From Bradyrhizobium sp. WSM1417 (lineage in GTDB: Bacteria; Pseudomonadota; Alphaproteobacteria; Rhizobiales; Xanthobacteraceae), in assembly GCF_000515415.1 (NCBI RefSeq), contig NZ_KI911783.1:5257831-5321830 (forward strand): 64,000 bases of DNA. The letters run 5' to 3'. The notes under the pieces are model-generated. The model was not told the DNA's origin. It saw only the letters and a program-made list of their open reading frames with translations, and did no database searches. Position numbers and translations under genes: made by a program. Shown one piece after another: positions 36,098 through 45,082 of the stretch (positions within the stretch are counted from its first letter, which is position 1; the number at the start of each line of letters is the position of its first letter).

Positions 36098-36759
36098 TGC
36101 CAAGCAAAGAATGGTTTCGGACGTGGCTACTGGCGAGCACACTGCTGGTTCTGCCGGTTTGTGGTCAGGCTCAACAAAAACAGATTCCTACCCCTAAGCC
36201 TTCTCCGGTTCGCCCGTCCTCGGACGTATCAGAGCAGCCTTGGTATCTAGATGCTCGTTGGTGGGGAATTGGAGCCTCTGGCGCATTGTCGCTAGTCAGT
36301 CTGCTGCTGCAGTGGCGGTATCGCGTTGTCGATCGGCGGACCAAGGAAGCGTCAGATAGTTTCGATGGTGATATCCGCGGCCCGATCAAAGAGACCTACA
36401 AAGATTTGAGGACGCTTGCCAATCTGGCTGCAGTGGCTTCGGAAACGGACGACCAGCAAGTGCGCGGAGATGCGATCAAGAAGCTTCGATACGAAACCGC
36501 CTGCACGACGCTAAGCTTGTTTTCGATGGTTCTCAAAGAGGCCGACCGTCGGCTTTCACTCCGAGCAGAATTTTTGGATGTGAATGCAGATCTTGAAGAT
36601 GCGCTCTATCTCGCCCTTGGCTCTATGACTAAGTGCGATAATGCTATCGAGCGGCGCGCCCTTCAAAAGAAAATTTCTGACGCCGTATCGCACGCCATTG
36701 TGGATTGCGATGCCAAGCTGAGGTTGCAACGTCAGGCCTTCCTTCGCACTTGGAAGTGA
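36097..36759 (+). CDS. membrane protein of the ATPase/STAS operon
   Basis: 220 residues; the ATG overlaps the previous stop (TAATG). An N-terminal signal or anchor (TWLLASTLLVLPVCGQAQ) is followed by a Pro-rich linker and a second hydrophobic helix (WGIGASGALSLVSLLLQW, about residues 52-69). The remaining 145 residues are helical and probably cytoplasmic (RGPIKETYKDLRTLANLAAV, YETACTTLSLFSMVLKEADR). No known domain. It could be the membrane-bound effector or anchor of the three-gene system. Confidence 0.65.
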   Translation: MPSKEWFRTWLLASTLLVLPVCGQAQQKQIPTPKPSPVRPSSDVSEQPWYLDARWWGIGASGALSLVSLLLQWRYRVVDRRTKEASDSFDGDIRGPIKETYKDLRTLANLAAVASETDDQQVRGDAIKKLRYETACTTLSLFSMVLKEADRRLSLRAEFLDVNADLEDALYLALGSMTKCDNAIERRALQKKISDAVSHAIVDCDAKLRLQRQAFLRTWK

Positions 36760-37258
36760 GGATCGGCCGCAGGCCGCCGCCCGATTGACGAAGCCGGCAG
36801 CTAGTAGCGGGTTCGTCAATCAGCACGCGGGCGGGAGCTTGACGAGAGCATGAGCGCCGGGGTCTGATCGCAACCCATGGGCAGCATCAGCACGACATCG
36901 ACGAGCCTCGCGCGCATGGAGCGCATCTTGGCTGGTCGGAGGCAGGCAAAGCGGCCAGTTCGCGCTGGCGCAAGCTGTATTCAGTGCTGCGTCGGTTGGC
37001 CTGCTTGGCGGAGTTCGAGCATCGGGCCAAGTCTGGGTGCGCCCACCCATTCTTCAAAGGCGTTTGCGAAAGCGACGTTCTTATCTGATCCCGCGCGCGA
37101 GGCCCGGTAAGAGCGTTCTGCAAGTCATTGATCTTCTGCCATAAATCAGGCTCAAAACCACATTTTCTGGTGCACTTTCCGACCCTTAACTACAAGATGT
37201 TGACGAACTCCGGGTATACATGGTTTGTTCTCCTCGACGAGTGTCGGGAGCATTAAGA
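36760..37258. other. 499-bp gap before the recombination module
   Basis: No convincing gene on either strand. It contains a long inverted repeat at its left end and probably the promoter of the ribbon-helix-helix/excisionase/integrase genes near 37150-37250, where AT content rises. Confidence 0.4.
36783..36821. repeat. inverted repeat downstream of the ATPase/STAS operon
   Basis: GATTGACGAA (36783-36792) pairs perfectly with TTCGTCAATC (36812-36821) across 19 bases, extended by CC/GG with one bulge. No T-tract. Possible factor-dependent terminator or protein-binding site. Confidence 0.5.
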
Positions 37259-37450
37259 ATGCCTGGACGACCAAGATCAGACGACGTCAGGCTGCTCTTG
37301 CAGTTGCCGCGAGACGTGAAGGCGTGGCTGAGGGAGCGCGCGTCCGTCGCGGGGACGAATGTCACCCGAGAGATCAACAAAGCAATCATGGAACGCATCG
37401 CGCGTGAGAGCGCGCGCGAACGGCGTGTTGGTGCCCAGAGGGCGAGATGA
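37259..37450 (+). CDS. ribbon-helix-helix DNA-binding protein
   Basis: 63 residues from ATG at 37259 with GGGAG eight bases upstream. The short strand RLLLQLPRDVKAWLRERAS then VAGTNVTREINKAIMERI matches an Arc/MetJ-type ribbon-helix-helix fold, with a basic tail. It overlaps the excisionase-like gene by 4 bp (ATGA). A regulator of the recombination module is the likely role (inference). Confidence 0.68.
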   Translation: MPGRPRSDDVRLLLQLPRDVKAWLRERASVAGTNVTREINKAIMERIARESARERRVGAQRAR

Positions 37451-38085
37451 CAGGAGAATTGAACATAGTCCTGGACCAGCTCAGGATAGCCAAGGCTCGC
37501 GTTGCTAGCGGTCACCGCTATCCGTGGCAGGCTGGTCGTGATCGGACTGAAGCCGAGCAGCGCGAGCGCGATTGCCACGAGGCAGAACGGTTGCGCCGTG
37601 TGCTTGCTCTACACGACGAAAAGTTCAAGCCGATCCCGCGCGAACCTCGCGGCCAAAACACGCTGGTCAAGCCAACCGCTGTTCCCGACAACATCGGGCC
37701 CGACACCCCGCTGCGGCTCGCCGCTGCGGCTACTCTGGCTTTTCCCGATGGATCGATGACCGGCAAGGCGCTGCAACGACTAGCGCGTGCCGGTCGGCTC
37801 AAGGTTGAGCGCATCGCCGGAAAAGACTTCACCACGCTTAACGACATCCGACAGATGAGGACATCACCATGTCGCGCCCCCGAAAGAGCGCAAGGCTCTG
37901 GCTCCGACCCGGTCGAGCAGATCGTGCCCCAACCTATGTCATCCTCGATGCAGGCAAGGAGTTTAGCACTGGATGCGGCGAGAGCGACCTTGCAGGAGCC
38001 GAGCAAGCCCTCCAAGACTATCTCCGAAAAAAGCACGATCCGGCACAAGCCATCCGCAACCGTGATCCCAATGCGATCAACATAG
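37447..38085 (+). CDS. excisionase-like DNA-binding protein
   Basis: 212 residues. The segment LRLAAAATLAFPDGSMTGKA then LQRLARAGRLKVERIAGKDF and TTLNDIRQMR (about residues 89-140) matches the small winged-helix protein commonly encoded just before tyrosine integrases in Rhizobiales elements. The C-terminal 70 residues are low-complexity and end TVIPMRST, as in relatives I recall. The last 217 bp are shared, in another frame, with the integrase gene. It probably sets integration versus excision. Confidence 0.7.
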   Translation: MTGELNIVLDQLRIAKARVASGHRYPWQAGRDRTEAEQRERDCHEAERLRRVLALHDEKFKPIPREPRGQNTLVKPTAVPDNIGPDTPLRLAAAATLAFPDGSMTGKALQRLARAGRLKVERIAGKDFTTLNDIRQMRTSPCRAPERAQGSGSDPVEQIVPQPMSSSMQARSLALDAARATLQEPSKPSKTISEKSTIRHKPSATVIPMRST

Positions 38086-39095
38086 CTGATGCGATCAGCT
38101 TGTATTGGACCGGGCACGTCAACAGGGCCGGTAAGGCACTAGCTCGACCGCACGCGATCCGGAAGAAGCTGGACCGACTGCTCGACTTCTTCGGCATGAA
38201 GGTCGTTGGCGAGATCACGGGCCCACTTCAGGACGAGTACGCCGAGCGGCGATCAGCCGAGATCGCTGAGGACAGCGACAAGTTGCCATTTGAGTGCCAG
38301 TCGGCGCCGCGCCGCGAGTTGGAGGACTTGTCGGCAGCAATCAACTTTGCGCTGCGCAAGGCTGGCGGTGCTTCGCTGGTTTTCCGCCCGACCTTGCCGG
38401 ACGATGTTGAACCACGTCAACGATGGCTGAGCCGCAATGAATTTGCGGCGCTGCTCTGGACCGCATGGCGCGCGAAGGGTGACAACGGGCATCACAGCGG
38501 CAAGCACGTTGCACGCTTCATGCTGGCGTCCATCTACACCGGGAGCCGCGCGGGCGACGTGACGAACGCCGCGCTGATGCCGACGATTGGACGCGGTCAC
38601 ATCGATCTTGAGAGTGGCATCTTCCAGCGCAAGCCGGCCGACAAGCGCGCAACCAACAAGCGACAGCCGACGGTCCCGTTGACGCCCCGACTGCTCGCCC
38701 ATATGCGCCGCTGGGAGCGCAAGGGCTTCTCCAACCGGTTCGTGATCGAGTATCAGGGCAAGCCGGTGAAGTCGTTCAAGACCGTGTGGCCATCCCTCGT
38801 AGAGGCGGCCGGGCTGGCGACCGACGACCCGGCGCAGAAGGTGTTGCGTCATACGCTCCGGCACACGGCTATCAGCTGGATGCTGCGCAAGGGCATCCCC
38901 ATCGACGTTGTGAGCGACTATTGCGGCGTCTCGGTCGCAATCATCAGGAAGGTCTACAAGCACCATCTGCCTGGGTCGTTCGACCCCGTGCTCGACGCGG
39001 CACACAGCTTAGGCCGCACCACGCCCATGAAACGCCCAAGAATGGCGCGAACCGAGAGTGAACAGGATGGATCGAAATGGCCGAAAATTGCTTGA
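37869..39095 (+). CDS. tyrosine recombinase (phage-type integrase)
   Basis: 408 residues from ATG at 37869, with GAGG eight bases upstream; start SRPRKSARLWLRPGRADRAP is typical of this Rhizobiales integrase group. The catalytic domain has Arg227 (IYTGSRAGDV), His328 and Arg331 (LRHTLRHTAISW) and nucleophile Tyr363 (KVYKHHLPG). The position usually held by the second His is Val here (CGVSV), as I recall for the group. The gene ends 27 bp before the right attachment core, so it should catalyse insertion into tRNA-Val. Confidence 0.93.
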   Translation: MSRPRKSARLWLRPGRADRAPTYVILDAGKEFSTGCGESDLAGAEQALQDYLRKKHDPAQAIRNRDPNAINIADAISLYWTGHVNRAGKALARPHAIRKKLDRLLDFFGMKVVGEITGPLQDEYAERRSAEIAEDSDKLPFECQSAPRRELEDLSAAINFALRKAGGASLVFRPTLPDDVEPRQRWLSRNEFAALLWTAWRAKGDNGHHSGKHVARFMLASIYTGSRAGDVTNAALMPTIGRGHIDLESGIFQRKPADKRATNKRQPTVPLTPRLLAHMRRWERKGFSNRFVIEYQGKPVKSFKTVWPSLVEAAGLATDDPAQKVLRHTLRHTAISWMLRKGIPIDVVSDYCGVSVAIIRKVYKHHLPGSFDPVLDAAHSLGRTTPMKRPRMARTESEQDGSKWPKIA

Positions 39096-39122
39096 GAAAC
39101 AACGCGGCCGACGTTCCACGCA

Positions 39123-39136
39123 TCGTTTACACCGAG
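39123..39136 (+). repeat. right attachment core (attR)
   Basis: TCGTTTACACCGAG, identical to the left core at 24822-24835; it continues directly into the tRNA 3' half. Confidence 0.88.
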
Positions 39137-39170
39137 AGGGTCCGCGGTTCGAATCCGTGACCGCCCACCA
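39123..39170 (+). pseudogene. 3' half of the host tRNA-Val(TAC)
   Basis: From the anticodon loop (TTTACAC) through the anticodon stem 3' strand CGAGA, variable loop, T arm CGCGG-TTCGAAT-CCGTG, acceptor ACCGCCC and encoded CCA. It has no 5' half here: the upstream bases (CCACGCA) do not pair. It completes the 5' half at 24793-24835. Confidence 0.93.
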
Positions 39171-39178
39171 GCCGGCCC

Positions 39179-39592
39179 TCAATCCCCCGGGCGACCCGGC
39201 AGCAGTGGCACTGCGTCGATCCACACTGCCGCCGACTGGCACCAGATCTGCCTGACGGGCCGCAATTTGTCACGCTGGCGGATGCTGCCCCAGCGGATGC
39301 CCCAATCGTCCTCCTGGTCGCCCTCGCCGCTCGTGAACAGCGGGGAACCGCACTCGGCGCAGAAGTGCTGGAAGCGCATCCGACCGTTGTCGCCGCGCTT
39401 GCCGTAGATCCTGGGCGTGCCGGCGGTCAGCTTGACGTCGGTCTTGGTGCAGATCGCCGTCACCCGGAACGGCGATCCCGTTAGGGTCTGGCAGTCCCGG
39501 CAATGGCAGACCGACACCGTCTCGGGATCGATCTCCGCTTCAAAGGTGATCTGGCCGCAATGGCATTGCCCGTCGATGTGCATTGTCGTCAT
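39179..39592 (-). CDS. GFA-family (glutathione-dependent formaldehyde-activating-like) protein
   Basis: 137 residues. Zinc-binding cysteines of the GFA fold are visible in GQCHCGQITFEA, VCHCRDCQTLTGSPFR and HFCAECGSPLF. Members bind zinc, and sometimes glutathione, but most have no proven enzyme activity. The stop lies 9 bp from the end of the tRNA 3' half. Start at 39592, or three codons later at 39583. Confidence 0.9.
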   Translation of the reverse strand: MTTMHIDGQCHCGQITFEAEIDPETVSVCHCRDCQTLTGSPFRVTAICTKTDVKLTAGTPRIYGKRGDNGRMRFQHFCAECGSPLFTSGEGDQEDDWGIRWGSIRQRDKLRPVRQIWCQSAAVWIDAVPLLPGRPGD

Positions 39593-39622
39593 CCACTGCC
39601 CAAAACAAAATGCCCCACAACA

Positions 39623-39648
39623 AAAACGGCGCCCGAAGGCGCCGTTTT
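39623..39648. terminator. bidirectional terminator between lon and the GFA gene
   Basis: Stem AAAACGGCGCC / GGCGCCGTTTT with loop CGAA. It gives a T run on both strands and lies 23 bp after the lon stop codon, ending minus-strand lon transcripts. Confidence 0.88.
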
Positions 39649-39670
39649 ATCATGTTTTCGAGCTGCGATC

Positions 39671-42094
39671 TCAGTGAGCGGTCAGGCCGCCGGCGGCTTC
39701 GTCGCCGTCCGGCTTCACCGTCACCTTGGTGTCCTCTTCCCAGACGATCGGCACCGGCTTCTTCACCAAGGCCTTTGCAACGACGTCGTCGAGGCGCGAG
39801 ACCGGGATGATCTCCATGCCGCCTTTGATCGCATCGGAAATCTCCGTGAGATCCTTGGCATTGTCCTCGGGGATCAGCACCGTCTTGATGCCGCCGCGGG
39901 CAGCAGCCAGCAGCTTCTCCTTCAGACCGCCGATCGGCAGCACGCGGCCGCGCAGCGTGATCTCACCGGTCATCGCGACATCGTGGCGGACCGGGATGCC
40001 GGTCATGACCGAGATGATCGCGGTGGCCATCGCCACGCCCGCCGACGGACCGTCCTTCGGCGTCGCGCCTTCCGGCACGTGCACGTGGATGTCGCGCCGG
40101 TCGAACAGCGGCGGCTCGATGCCGTAGACGATCGCGCGCGAGCGGACATAGGACGCCGCCGCCGAGATCGATTCCTTCATCACGTCACGCAGATTGCCCG
40201 TGACCGTCATCTTGCCCTTGCCGGGCATCATGACGCCTTCGATCGTCAGCAACTCGCCGCCGACATCGGTCCAGGCAAGGCCGGTGACGATGCCGACCTG
40301 CGGCTCGCTCTCGATCTCACCGTAGCGGTACTTCGGCACGCCGAGCAGCTCTTCCAGAGTCTTCTCGGTGACCTTGACCGACTTCTTCTTGGAGATCATC
40401 AGCTCCTTCACCGCCTTGCGGGCGAGTGTGGAGAGCTCACGCTCCAGGTTACGCACGCCCGCTTCGCGGGTGTAGCGGCGGATCAGAAGCAGCAGCGCGT
40501 CGTCGTCGATCGAGAATTCCTTGGAGTCCAGGCCGTGCTTGGACACCGCGTTCGGGATCAGGTGCTTGCGCGCGATCTCGACCTTCTCGTTCTCGGTGTA
40601 GCCCGCGATCCGGATGATCTCCATGCGGTCCATCAGCGGCCCGGGAATATTGAGCGTATTCGCGGTCGTGATGAACATCACGTTGGAGAGATCGTAGTCG
40701 ACCTCGAGATAGTGGTCGTTGAAGGTCGCGTTCTGCTCGGGGTCGAGGACCTCGAGCAAAGCCGAGGACGGATCGCCGCGGAAATCGGCGCCCATCTTGT
40801 CGATCTCGTCCAGCAGGAACAGCGGATTGGACGACTTCGCCTTCCGCATCGACTGGATGATCTTGCCGGGCATCGAACCGATATAGGTGCGGCGGTGACC
40901 GCGGATCTCGGCCTCGTCACGCACGCCACCGAGCGACACGCGCACGAACTCACGCCCGGTCGCCTTCGCGATCGACTTGCCGAGCGAGGTCTTGCCGACA
41001 CCGGGAGGGCCGACGAGGCACAGGATCGGGCCGGTCAGCTTGTTGGCGCGCGACTGCACGGCGAGATACTCGACGATGCGGTCCTTGACCTTCTCCAGCC
41101 CGTAGTGATCGGCATCCAGAACCGCCTGCGCGGCTTCCAGATCCTTCTTCACCTTGGACTTCTTGTTCCACGGGATCGACAGCAGCCAATCCAGATAGTT
41201 GCGCACGACGGTCGCTTCCGCGGACATCGGCGACATCTGGCGCAGCTTCTTCAATTCATGCTGCGCCTTCTCGCGCGCTTCCTTGGAGAGCTTGGTCTTG
41301 GAGATCTTCTCTTCGAGATCAGCGAGCTCGTCGCGACCGTCGTCGTCGCCGAGCTCCTTCTGGATCGCCTTCATCTGCTCGTTGAGATAGTACTCGCGCT
41401 GGGTCTTCTCCATCTGGCGCTTGACGCGCGAGCGGATACGCTTCTCGACCTGGAGCACCGAGATCTCGCTCTCCATCAGGCCCAGCACCTTCTCGAGCCG
41501 CTGCGTGACCGACAGCGTCTCCAGGATGCCCTGGCGATCCGCGATCTTGACGGCGAGATGCGAGGCGACGGTGTCGGCGAGCTTGGCGAAATCGGTGATC
41601 GCCTGCACGACGCCGACGACCTCGGCCGAGATCTTCTTGTTGAGCTTCACATAGCTCTCGAAGTCGGACACCACCGAGCGCGCCATCGCCTCGGCCTCGA
41701 CCGACTTCGCATCGGTGTCGGCGAGCGCAATCGCGGTTGCTTCGTAATAGTCGGCGCGATCGGTGTACTTCTGCACGCGCGCCCGCTCGAGCCCTTCGAC
41801 CAGCACCTTCACGGTGCCGTCGGGAAGCTTCAAGAGCTGGAGCACGCTGGCCAGCGTACCGGTCTCGTAAATGGAATCGGGTGCCGGATCATCGTCGGAC
41901 GCGTTCTTCTGGGTCGCGAGCATGATCAGCGCGTCGTTCTTCATCACCTCTTCGAGCGCGCGGATCGACTTCTCGCGGCCGACGAAGAGCGGAACGATCA
42001 TGTGCGGGAAGACGACGATGTCGCGCAGGGGCAGCACGGGATAGGCGTGCGTTTCGCCATGGACGATGGTTGGCCTGGGTTTTGGATTGGTCAT
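39671..42094 (-). CDS. lon: ATP-dependent Lon protease
   Basis: 807 residues, full length. An N-terminal substrate-binding domain ([20 protein letters not shown]), a coiled-coil middle, and an AAA+ domain with Walker [14 protein letters not shown] and Walker B-type [13 protein letters not shown]. The Ser-Lys proteolytic domain has [14 protein letters not shown] (Ser about 683) and [13 protein letters not shown] (Lys about 726). It degrades misfolded and regulatory proteins. Next to clpX and clpP in the usual alphaproteobacterial order. Confidence 0.98.
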   Translation of the reverse strand: MTNPKPRPTIVHGETHAYPVLPLRDIVVFPHMIVPLFVGREKSIRALEEVMKNDALIMLATQKNASDDDPAPDSIYETGTLASVLQLLKLPDGTVKVLVEGLERARVQKYTDRADYYEATAIALADTDAKSVEAEAMARSVVSDFESYVKLNKKISAEVVGVVQAITDFAKLADTVASHLAVKIADRQGILETLSVTQRLEKVLGLMESEISVLQVEKRIRSRVKRQMEKTQREYYLNEQMKAIQKELGDDDGRDELADLEEKISKTKLSKEAREKAQHELKKLRQMSPMSAEATVVRNYLDWLLSIPWNKKSKVKKDLEAAQAVLDADHYGLEKVKDRIVEYLAVQSRANKLTGPILCLVGPPGVGKTSLGKSIAKATGREFVRVSLGGVRDEAEIRGHRRTYIGSMPGKIIQSMRKAKSSNPLFLLDEIDKMGADFRGDPSSALLEVLDPEQNATFNDHYLEVDYDLSNVMFITTANTLNIPGPLMDRMEIIRIAGYTENEKVEIARKHLIPNAVSKHGLDSKEFSIDDDALLLLIRRYTREAGVRNLERELSTLARKAVKELMISKKKSVKVTEKTLEELLGVPKYRYGEIESEPQVGIVTGLAWTDVGGELLTIEGVMMPGKGKMTVTGNLRDVMKESISAAASYVRSRAIVYGIEPPLFDRRDIHVHVPEGATPKDGPSAGVAMATAIISVMTGIPVRHDVAMTGEITLRGRVLPIGGLKEKLLAAARGGIKTVLIPEDNAKDLTEISDAIKGGMEIIPVSRLDDVVAKALVKKPVPIVWEEDTKVTVKPDGDEAAGGLTAH

Positions 42095-42263
42095 GGCCTT
42101 TTCCTTTTGCTTTGCCCCCTTGCACGCAGCCCGCCATGCTCATGCGCAACCGCCACAAGGTGCCGAGGTGATCCACAAAACCGGTCGGTCCTTTTGAGGT
42201 TGGACCGGCCTGCCGGATCGGAACTGAGGCGAATCTTGAAGAGAATTTTTGCTCGCCGCCGAC

Positions 42264-42294
42264 ATTAGGTGGCTATCGACCCGGGGGGTGTCAA
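42264..42294 (-). promoter_or_regulatory. candidate lon promoter
   Basis: On the minus strand, TTGACA (42289-42294, within CTTGACA) is followed after 19 bases by CCTAAT (42264-42269), about 170 bp before the lon ATG. The CTTGAC start and the CCTA-type -10 also suit a heat-shock (RpoH) promoter, plausible for lon, but spacing is long. Confidence 0.35.
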
Positions 42295-42351
42295 GTCATT
42301 GAAGACGCGCGCCATCAGGCGCTTACGCACGCAAATAAGCGACGCAACACC

Positions 42352-42376
42352 GGCTGCGGAAAGACTTTCCGCAGCC
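42352..42376. terminator. hairpin downstream of clpX
   Basis: GGCTGCGGAAAG and CTTTCCGCAGCC form a perfect 12-bp inverted repeat around one base, 40 bp after the clpX stop. No T-tract; possible factor-dependent terminator in the 322-bp clpX-lon gap (42095-42416), which holds no gene. Confidence 0.5.
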
Positions 42377-42416
42377 CTTACTTGAGGAGACGATAGGAGC
42401 GTTCCAGCGCCGCAAA

Positions 42417-43688
42417 TCAGGCGCTGGCGTTCTCGACGGCGCGATCGGACCGATCGGCGTAGATGTAGAGCGGACGCGCCGTTCCTTCCACGACTTCGCG
42501 GGAAATCACGACTTCTTCCACACCTTCGAGGCCCGGCAGGTCGAACATGGTCTCGAGCAGGATCGCCTCGAGGATCGAGCGCAGTCCGCGCGCACCGGTC
42601 TTGCGCTCGATCGCCCTGCGGGCAACCGCGCCAAGCGCCTCGTCGGCGAAGGTCAGCTCGATGTTCTCCATCTCGAACAGCCGCTGGTACTGTTTCACCA
42701 GCGCGTTCTTCGGCTCGACCAGGATCTTCTTGAGCGAAGCCTCGTCCAGATCCTCCAGCGTCGCCACGACGGGCAGACGGCCGACGAACTCCGGGATCAG
42801 GCCGTACTTTAGGAGATCCTCCGGCTCGACGTGACGGAAGATTTCGCCGGTGCGGCGGTCTTCCGGAGCGAGCACCTGGGCGGCGAAACCGATCGAGGTC
42901 GAACGTCCGCGTGCCGAGATGATCTTTTCGAGGCCCGAGAACGCACCACCGCAGATGAACAGGATGTTGGTGGTGTCCACCTGCAGGAATTCCTGCTGCG
43001 GATGCTTGCGGCCGCCCTGCGGCGGGACCGAAGCCACCGTGCCTTCCATGATCTTGAGCAGTGCCTGCTGCACGCCCTCACCCGACACGTCGCGCGTGAT
43101 CGAGGGATTGTCGGACTTGCGGCTGATCTTGTCGATTTCGTCGATATAGACAATGCCGCGCTGGGCACGCTCGACATTGTAGTCGGCGGCCTGGAGCAGC
43201 TTCAGGATGATGTTCTCGACGTCCTCGCCGACATAGCCGGCTTCCGTCAGTGTCGTCGCATCCGCCATCGTGAACGGCACGTCCAGGATGCGGGCGAGCG
43301 TCTGCGCGAGCAGCGTCTTGCCCGACCCGGTCGGACCGATCAGCAGGATGTTCGACTTCGCAAGCTCGACGTCGTTGTGCTTGGTCTGGTGGTTGAGGCG
43401 CTTGTAGTGATTGTGCACCGCGACCGAGAGGACCTTCTTCGCATGGTTCTGGCCGATCACGTAATCGTCCAGCACCTTGCAGATTTCCTTCGGCGTCGGA
43501 ATCCCGTCGCGCGACTTCACCAGCGAGGATTTGTTCTCCTCGCGAATGATGTCCATGCAGAGCTCGACGCACTCGTCGCAAATGAAGACCGTGGGACCCG
43601 CGATCAGTTTGCGAACTTCGTGCTGGCTCTTGCCGCAGAACGAGCAATACAGCGTGTTCTTGGAGTCGCTCGTGCCGACCTTACTCAT
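42417..43688 (-). CDS. clpX: ClpX, ATPase subunit of ClpXP protease
   Basis: 423 residues. An N-terminal zinc-binding dimerisation domain ([10 protein letters not shown] and [10 protein letters not shown]) precedes the AAA+ domain with Walker [14 protein letters not shown], Walker [12 protein letters not shown] and the [19 protein letters not shown] pore-proximal segment. It unfolds tagged substrates and feeds them to ClpP. Separate transcription unit from clpP: 441 bp apart. Confidence 0.98.
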   Translation of the reverse strand: MSKVGTSDSKNTLYCSFCGKSQHEVRKLIAGPTVFICDECVELCMDIIREENKSSLVKSRDGIPTPKEICKVLDDYVIGQNHAKKVLSVAVHNHYKRLNHQTKHNDVELAKSNILLIGPTGSGKTLLAQTLARILDVPFTMADATTLTEAGYVGEDVENIILKLLQAADYNVERAQRGIVYIDEIDKISRKSDNPSITRDVSGEGVQQALLKIMEGTVASVPPQGGRKHPQQEFLQVDTTNILFICGGAFSGLEKIISARGRSTSIGFAAQVLAPEDRRTGEIFRHVEPEDLLKYGLIPEFVGRLPVVATLEDLDEASLKKILVEPKNALVKQYQRLFEMENIELTFADEALGAVARRAIERKTGARGLRSILEAILLETMFDLPGLEGVEEVVISREVVEGTARPLYIYADRSDRAVENASA

Positions 43689-44129
43689 TCATGTCTCCGT
43701 CCGCGGTTCGATCCCGTCCGCTCGATCGCCCTATTCCGGCACGACAGCCGGTACAGTCCTTCAAATAGAGCAAATTCCGTACCAAAAAAGACCCTACGCG
43801 TTACATGCCGTGCGAATCACGGTCACTTGCTTCTCCGCGATCATAGCCGATCAGTCGTAGCGAACCATGCTGTCACCCGACTATCAAGAATTCGCTAATC
43901 GGGGGACGCCGGCTACCCGTGACAATACCGTGATTTCCGGTCTTGGCACGGGCGAAGTGATGGAAATCACCCCGGCGTTGCTGGATTGCCACGAAAAACA
44001 AGCACGAAAGCGGAACTTTCTGCCTGTCGCAGGGCGCAAAACTACATTTTGCGACGCGCGCACGTGTCCTTAACGTGAACGCTCCCTGATCGCGCCGGCG
44101 AGCCCGAAGGGTTCGCCGCCGCAGTAGTG
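43689..44129 (-). promoter_or_regulatory. 441-bp clpP-clpX intergenic region
   Basis: No gene supported. It should hold the clpX promoter and the clpP 3' flank. AT-richer runs at about 43755-43800 and 43980-44050 are the likeliest regulatory stretches; I could not fix exact promoter boxes. Confidence 0.4.
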
Positions 44130-44765
44130 CTACGGGGTCTTCGGCGCCGCGGTTTCCTCGGCGCGCTTGTCGATGACCCTGTCGACCAAACCGAACTCCT
44201 TGGCGTCGCTCGCGGTCAGGAACTTGTCGCGTTCCAGCGCGTCCTCGATCGCCTTGTAGGTCTGGCCGGTGTGCTTCACGTAGATCTCGTTGAGCCGCTT
44301 CTTCAGGTTCAGGATTTCCTGGGCGTGCAGCATGATGTCGGTGGCCTGGCCCTGGAAGCCGCCGGAAGGCTGATGCACCATGATGCGCGCGTTCGGCAGC
44401 GAGAAGCGCATGTCCTTTTCGCCGGCACAGAGCAGCAGCGAGCCCATCGAGGCGGCCTGGCCCGTGCACAGCGTCGAGACCGGCGGACGAATGAACTGCA
44501 TGGTGTCGTAGATCGCGAGGCCCGACGTCACCACGCCACCCGGCGAATTGATGTACATCGAGATTTCCTTCTTCGGATTTTCCGCCTCAAGGAACAGCAA
44601 CTGCGCGACGATCAGCGTCGACATGCCGTCCTCGACCGGCCCGGTCAGGAAGATGATGCGCTCTTTCAAAAGGCGCGAGAAAATGTCGTAGGCGCGCTCG
44701 CCACGGTTGGTCTGCTCGACCACCATGGGCACGAGGTTCATGTAGGTTTCAACCGGATCGCGCAT
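44130..44765 (-). CDS. clpP: ClpP, proteolytic subunit
   Basis: 211 residues. The serine-protease triad is visible: Ser106 in [11 protein letters not shown], His131 in [12 protein letters not shown], and the Asp in the [18 protein letters not shown] region. The N-terminal axial loop region ([20 protein letters not shown]) is typical. It assembles into a double heptamer and works with ClpX and ClpA. Downstream of tig on the same strand. Confidence 0.98.
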   Translation of the reverse strand: MRDPVETYMNLVPMVVEQTNRGERAYDIFSRLLKERIIFLTGPVEDGMSTLIVAQLLFLEAENPKKEISMYINSPGGVVTSGLAIYDTMQFIRPPVSTLCTGQAASMGSLLLCAGEKDMRFSLPNARIMVHQPSGGFQGQATDIMLHAQEILNLKKRLNEIYVKHTGQTYKAIEDALERDKFLTASDAKEFGLVDRVIDKRAEETAAPKTP

Positions 44766-45082
44766 GAGTCACCTAGGGTTTTGAAGAGGCGGACATCGCC
44801 AGGCCCGGCTGCCAGTCGGGCTGGATCTGCCGGAAGGCCGATGGACGTCCCGTGATGCAGGAACTTGGTAGACGAACTTGGTAGAAGCGGAAGGCGTAGC
44901 GACAGATATAGCCCAATTCGCGCCTGACAAGTGCGGAGCGAATTAAGGCTTAATCCGTGGGGCAGTTGAAGCTGATTCGTACAAAGAGGCCCAGCCGGCC
45001 ACCTGGCTAGCTCGACCTCTTTGCTGATCATCCTTAATGCAAGGCTATCCTCAAGGCTCGCCTAGAGGGCCTCCTGGAGCCC
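44766..45082 (-). promoter_or_regulatory. 317-bp tig-clpP intergenic region
   Basis: No gene. It probably contains the clpP promoter (AT-richer at about 44880-44970) and a small GAGGGC/GCCCTC hairpin at 45067-45086 overlapping the tig stop. Confidence 0.4.

Larger units (their letters stand above)
24822..39136. mobile_element. integrative element inserted in tRNA-Val(TAC), about 14.3 kb
   Basis: The boundaries are two copies of TCGTTTACACCGAG, one ending the tRNA 5' half and one beginning the tRNA 3' half; everything between separates two parts of one tRNA gene. A tyrosine integrase with an excisionase-like partner lies against the right end. A complete replacement tRNA-Val(TAC) lies near the left end. 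The interior has many unknown genes and an AT-richer cargo block (about 29.5-37 kb) unlike the flanks. No conjugation genes are visible, so transfer would need help from another element. Confidence 0.95.

Noticed and set aside
36877..37110. 77-codon plus-strand frame before the recombination module
   Set aside because: Ser/Arg-rich composition with no ribosome site; overlapping minus-strand frames are equally long, so it is chance.
24836..39122. Conjugation or complete prophage machinery in the element
   Set aside because: No relaxase, coupling ATPase, capsid, portal or large terminase gene was found; only a Nu1-like HTH protein hints at packaging.
39503..42268. 921-codon plus-strand frame
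   Set aside because: Shadow of lon; the product is Leu/Asp/Arg-rich nonsense.
43867..44073. 68-codon plus-strand frame between clpP and clpX
   Set aside because: It lies in the clpX upstream region with no ribosome site or domain; not supported.
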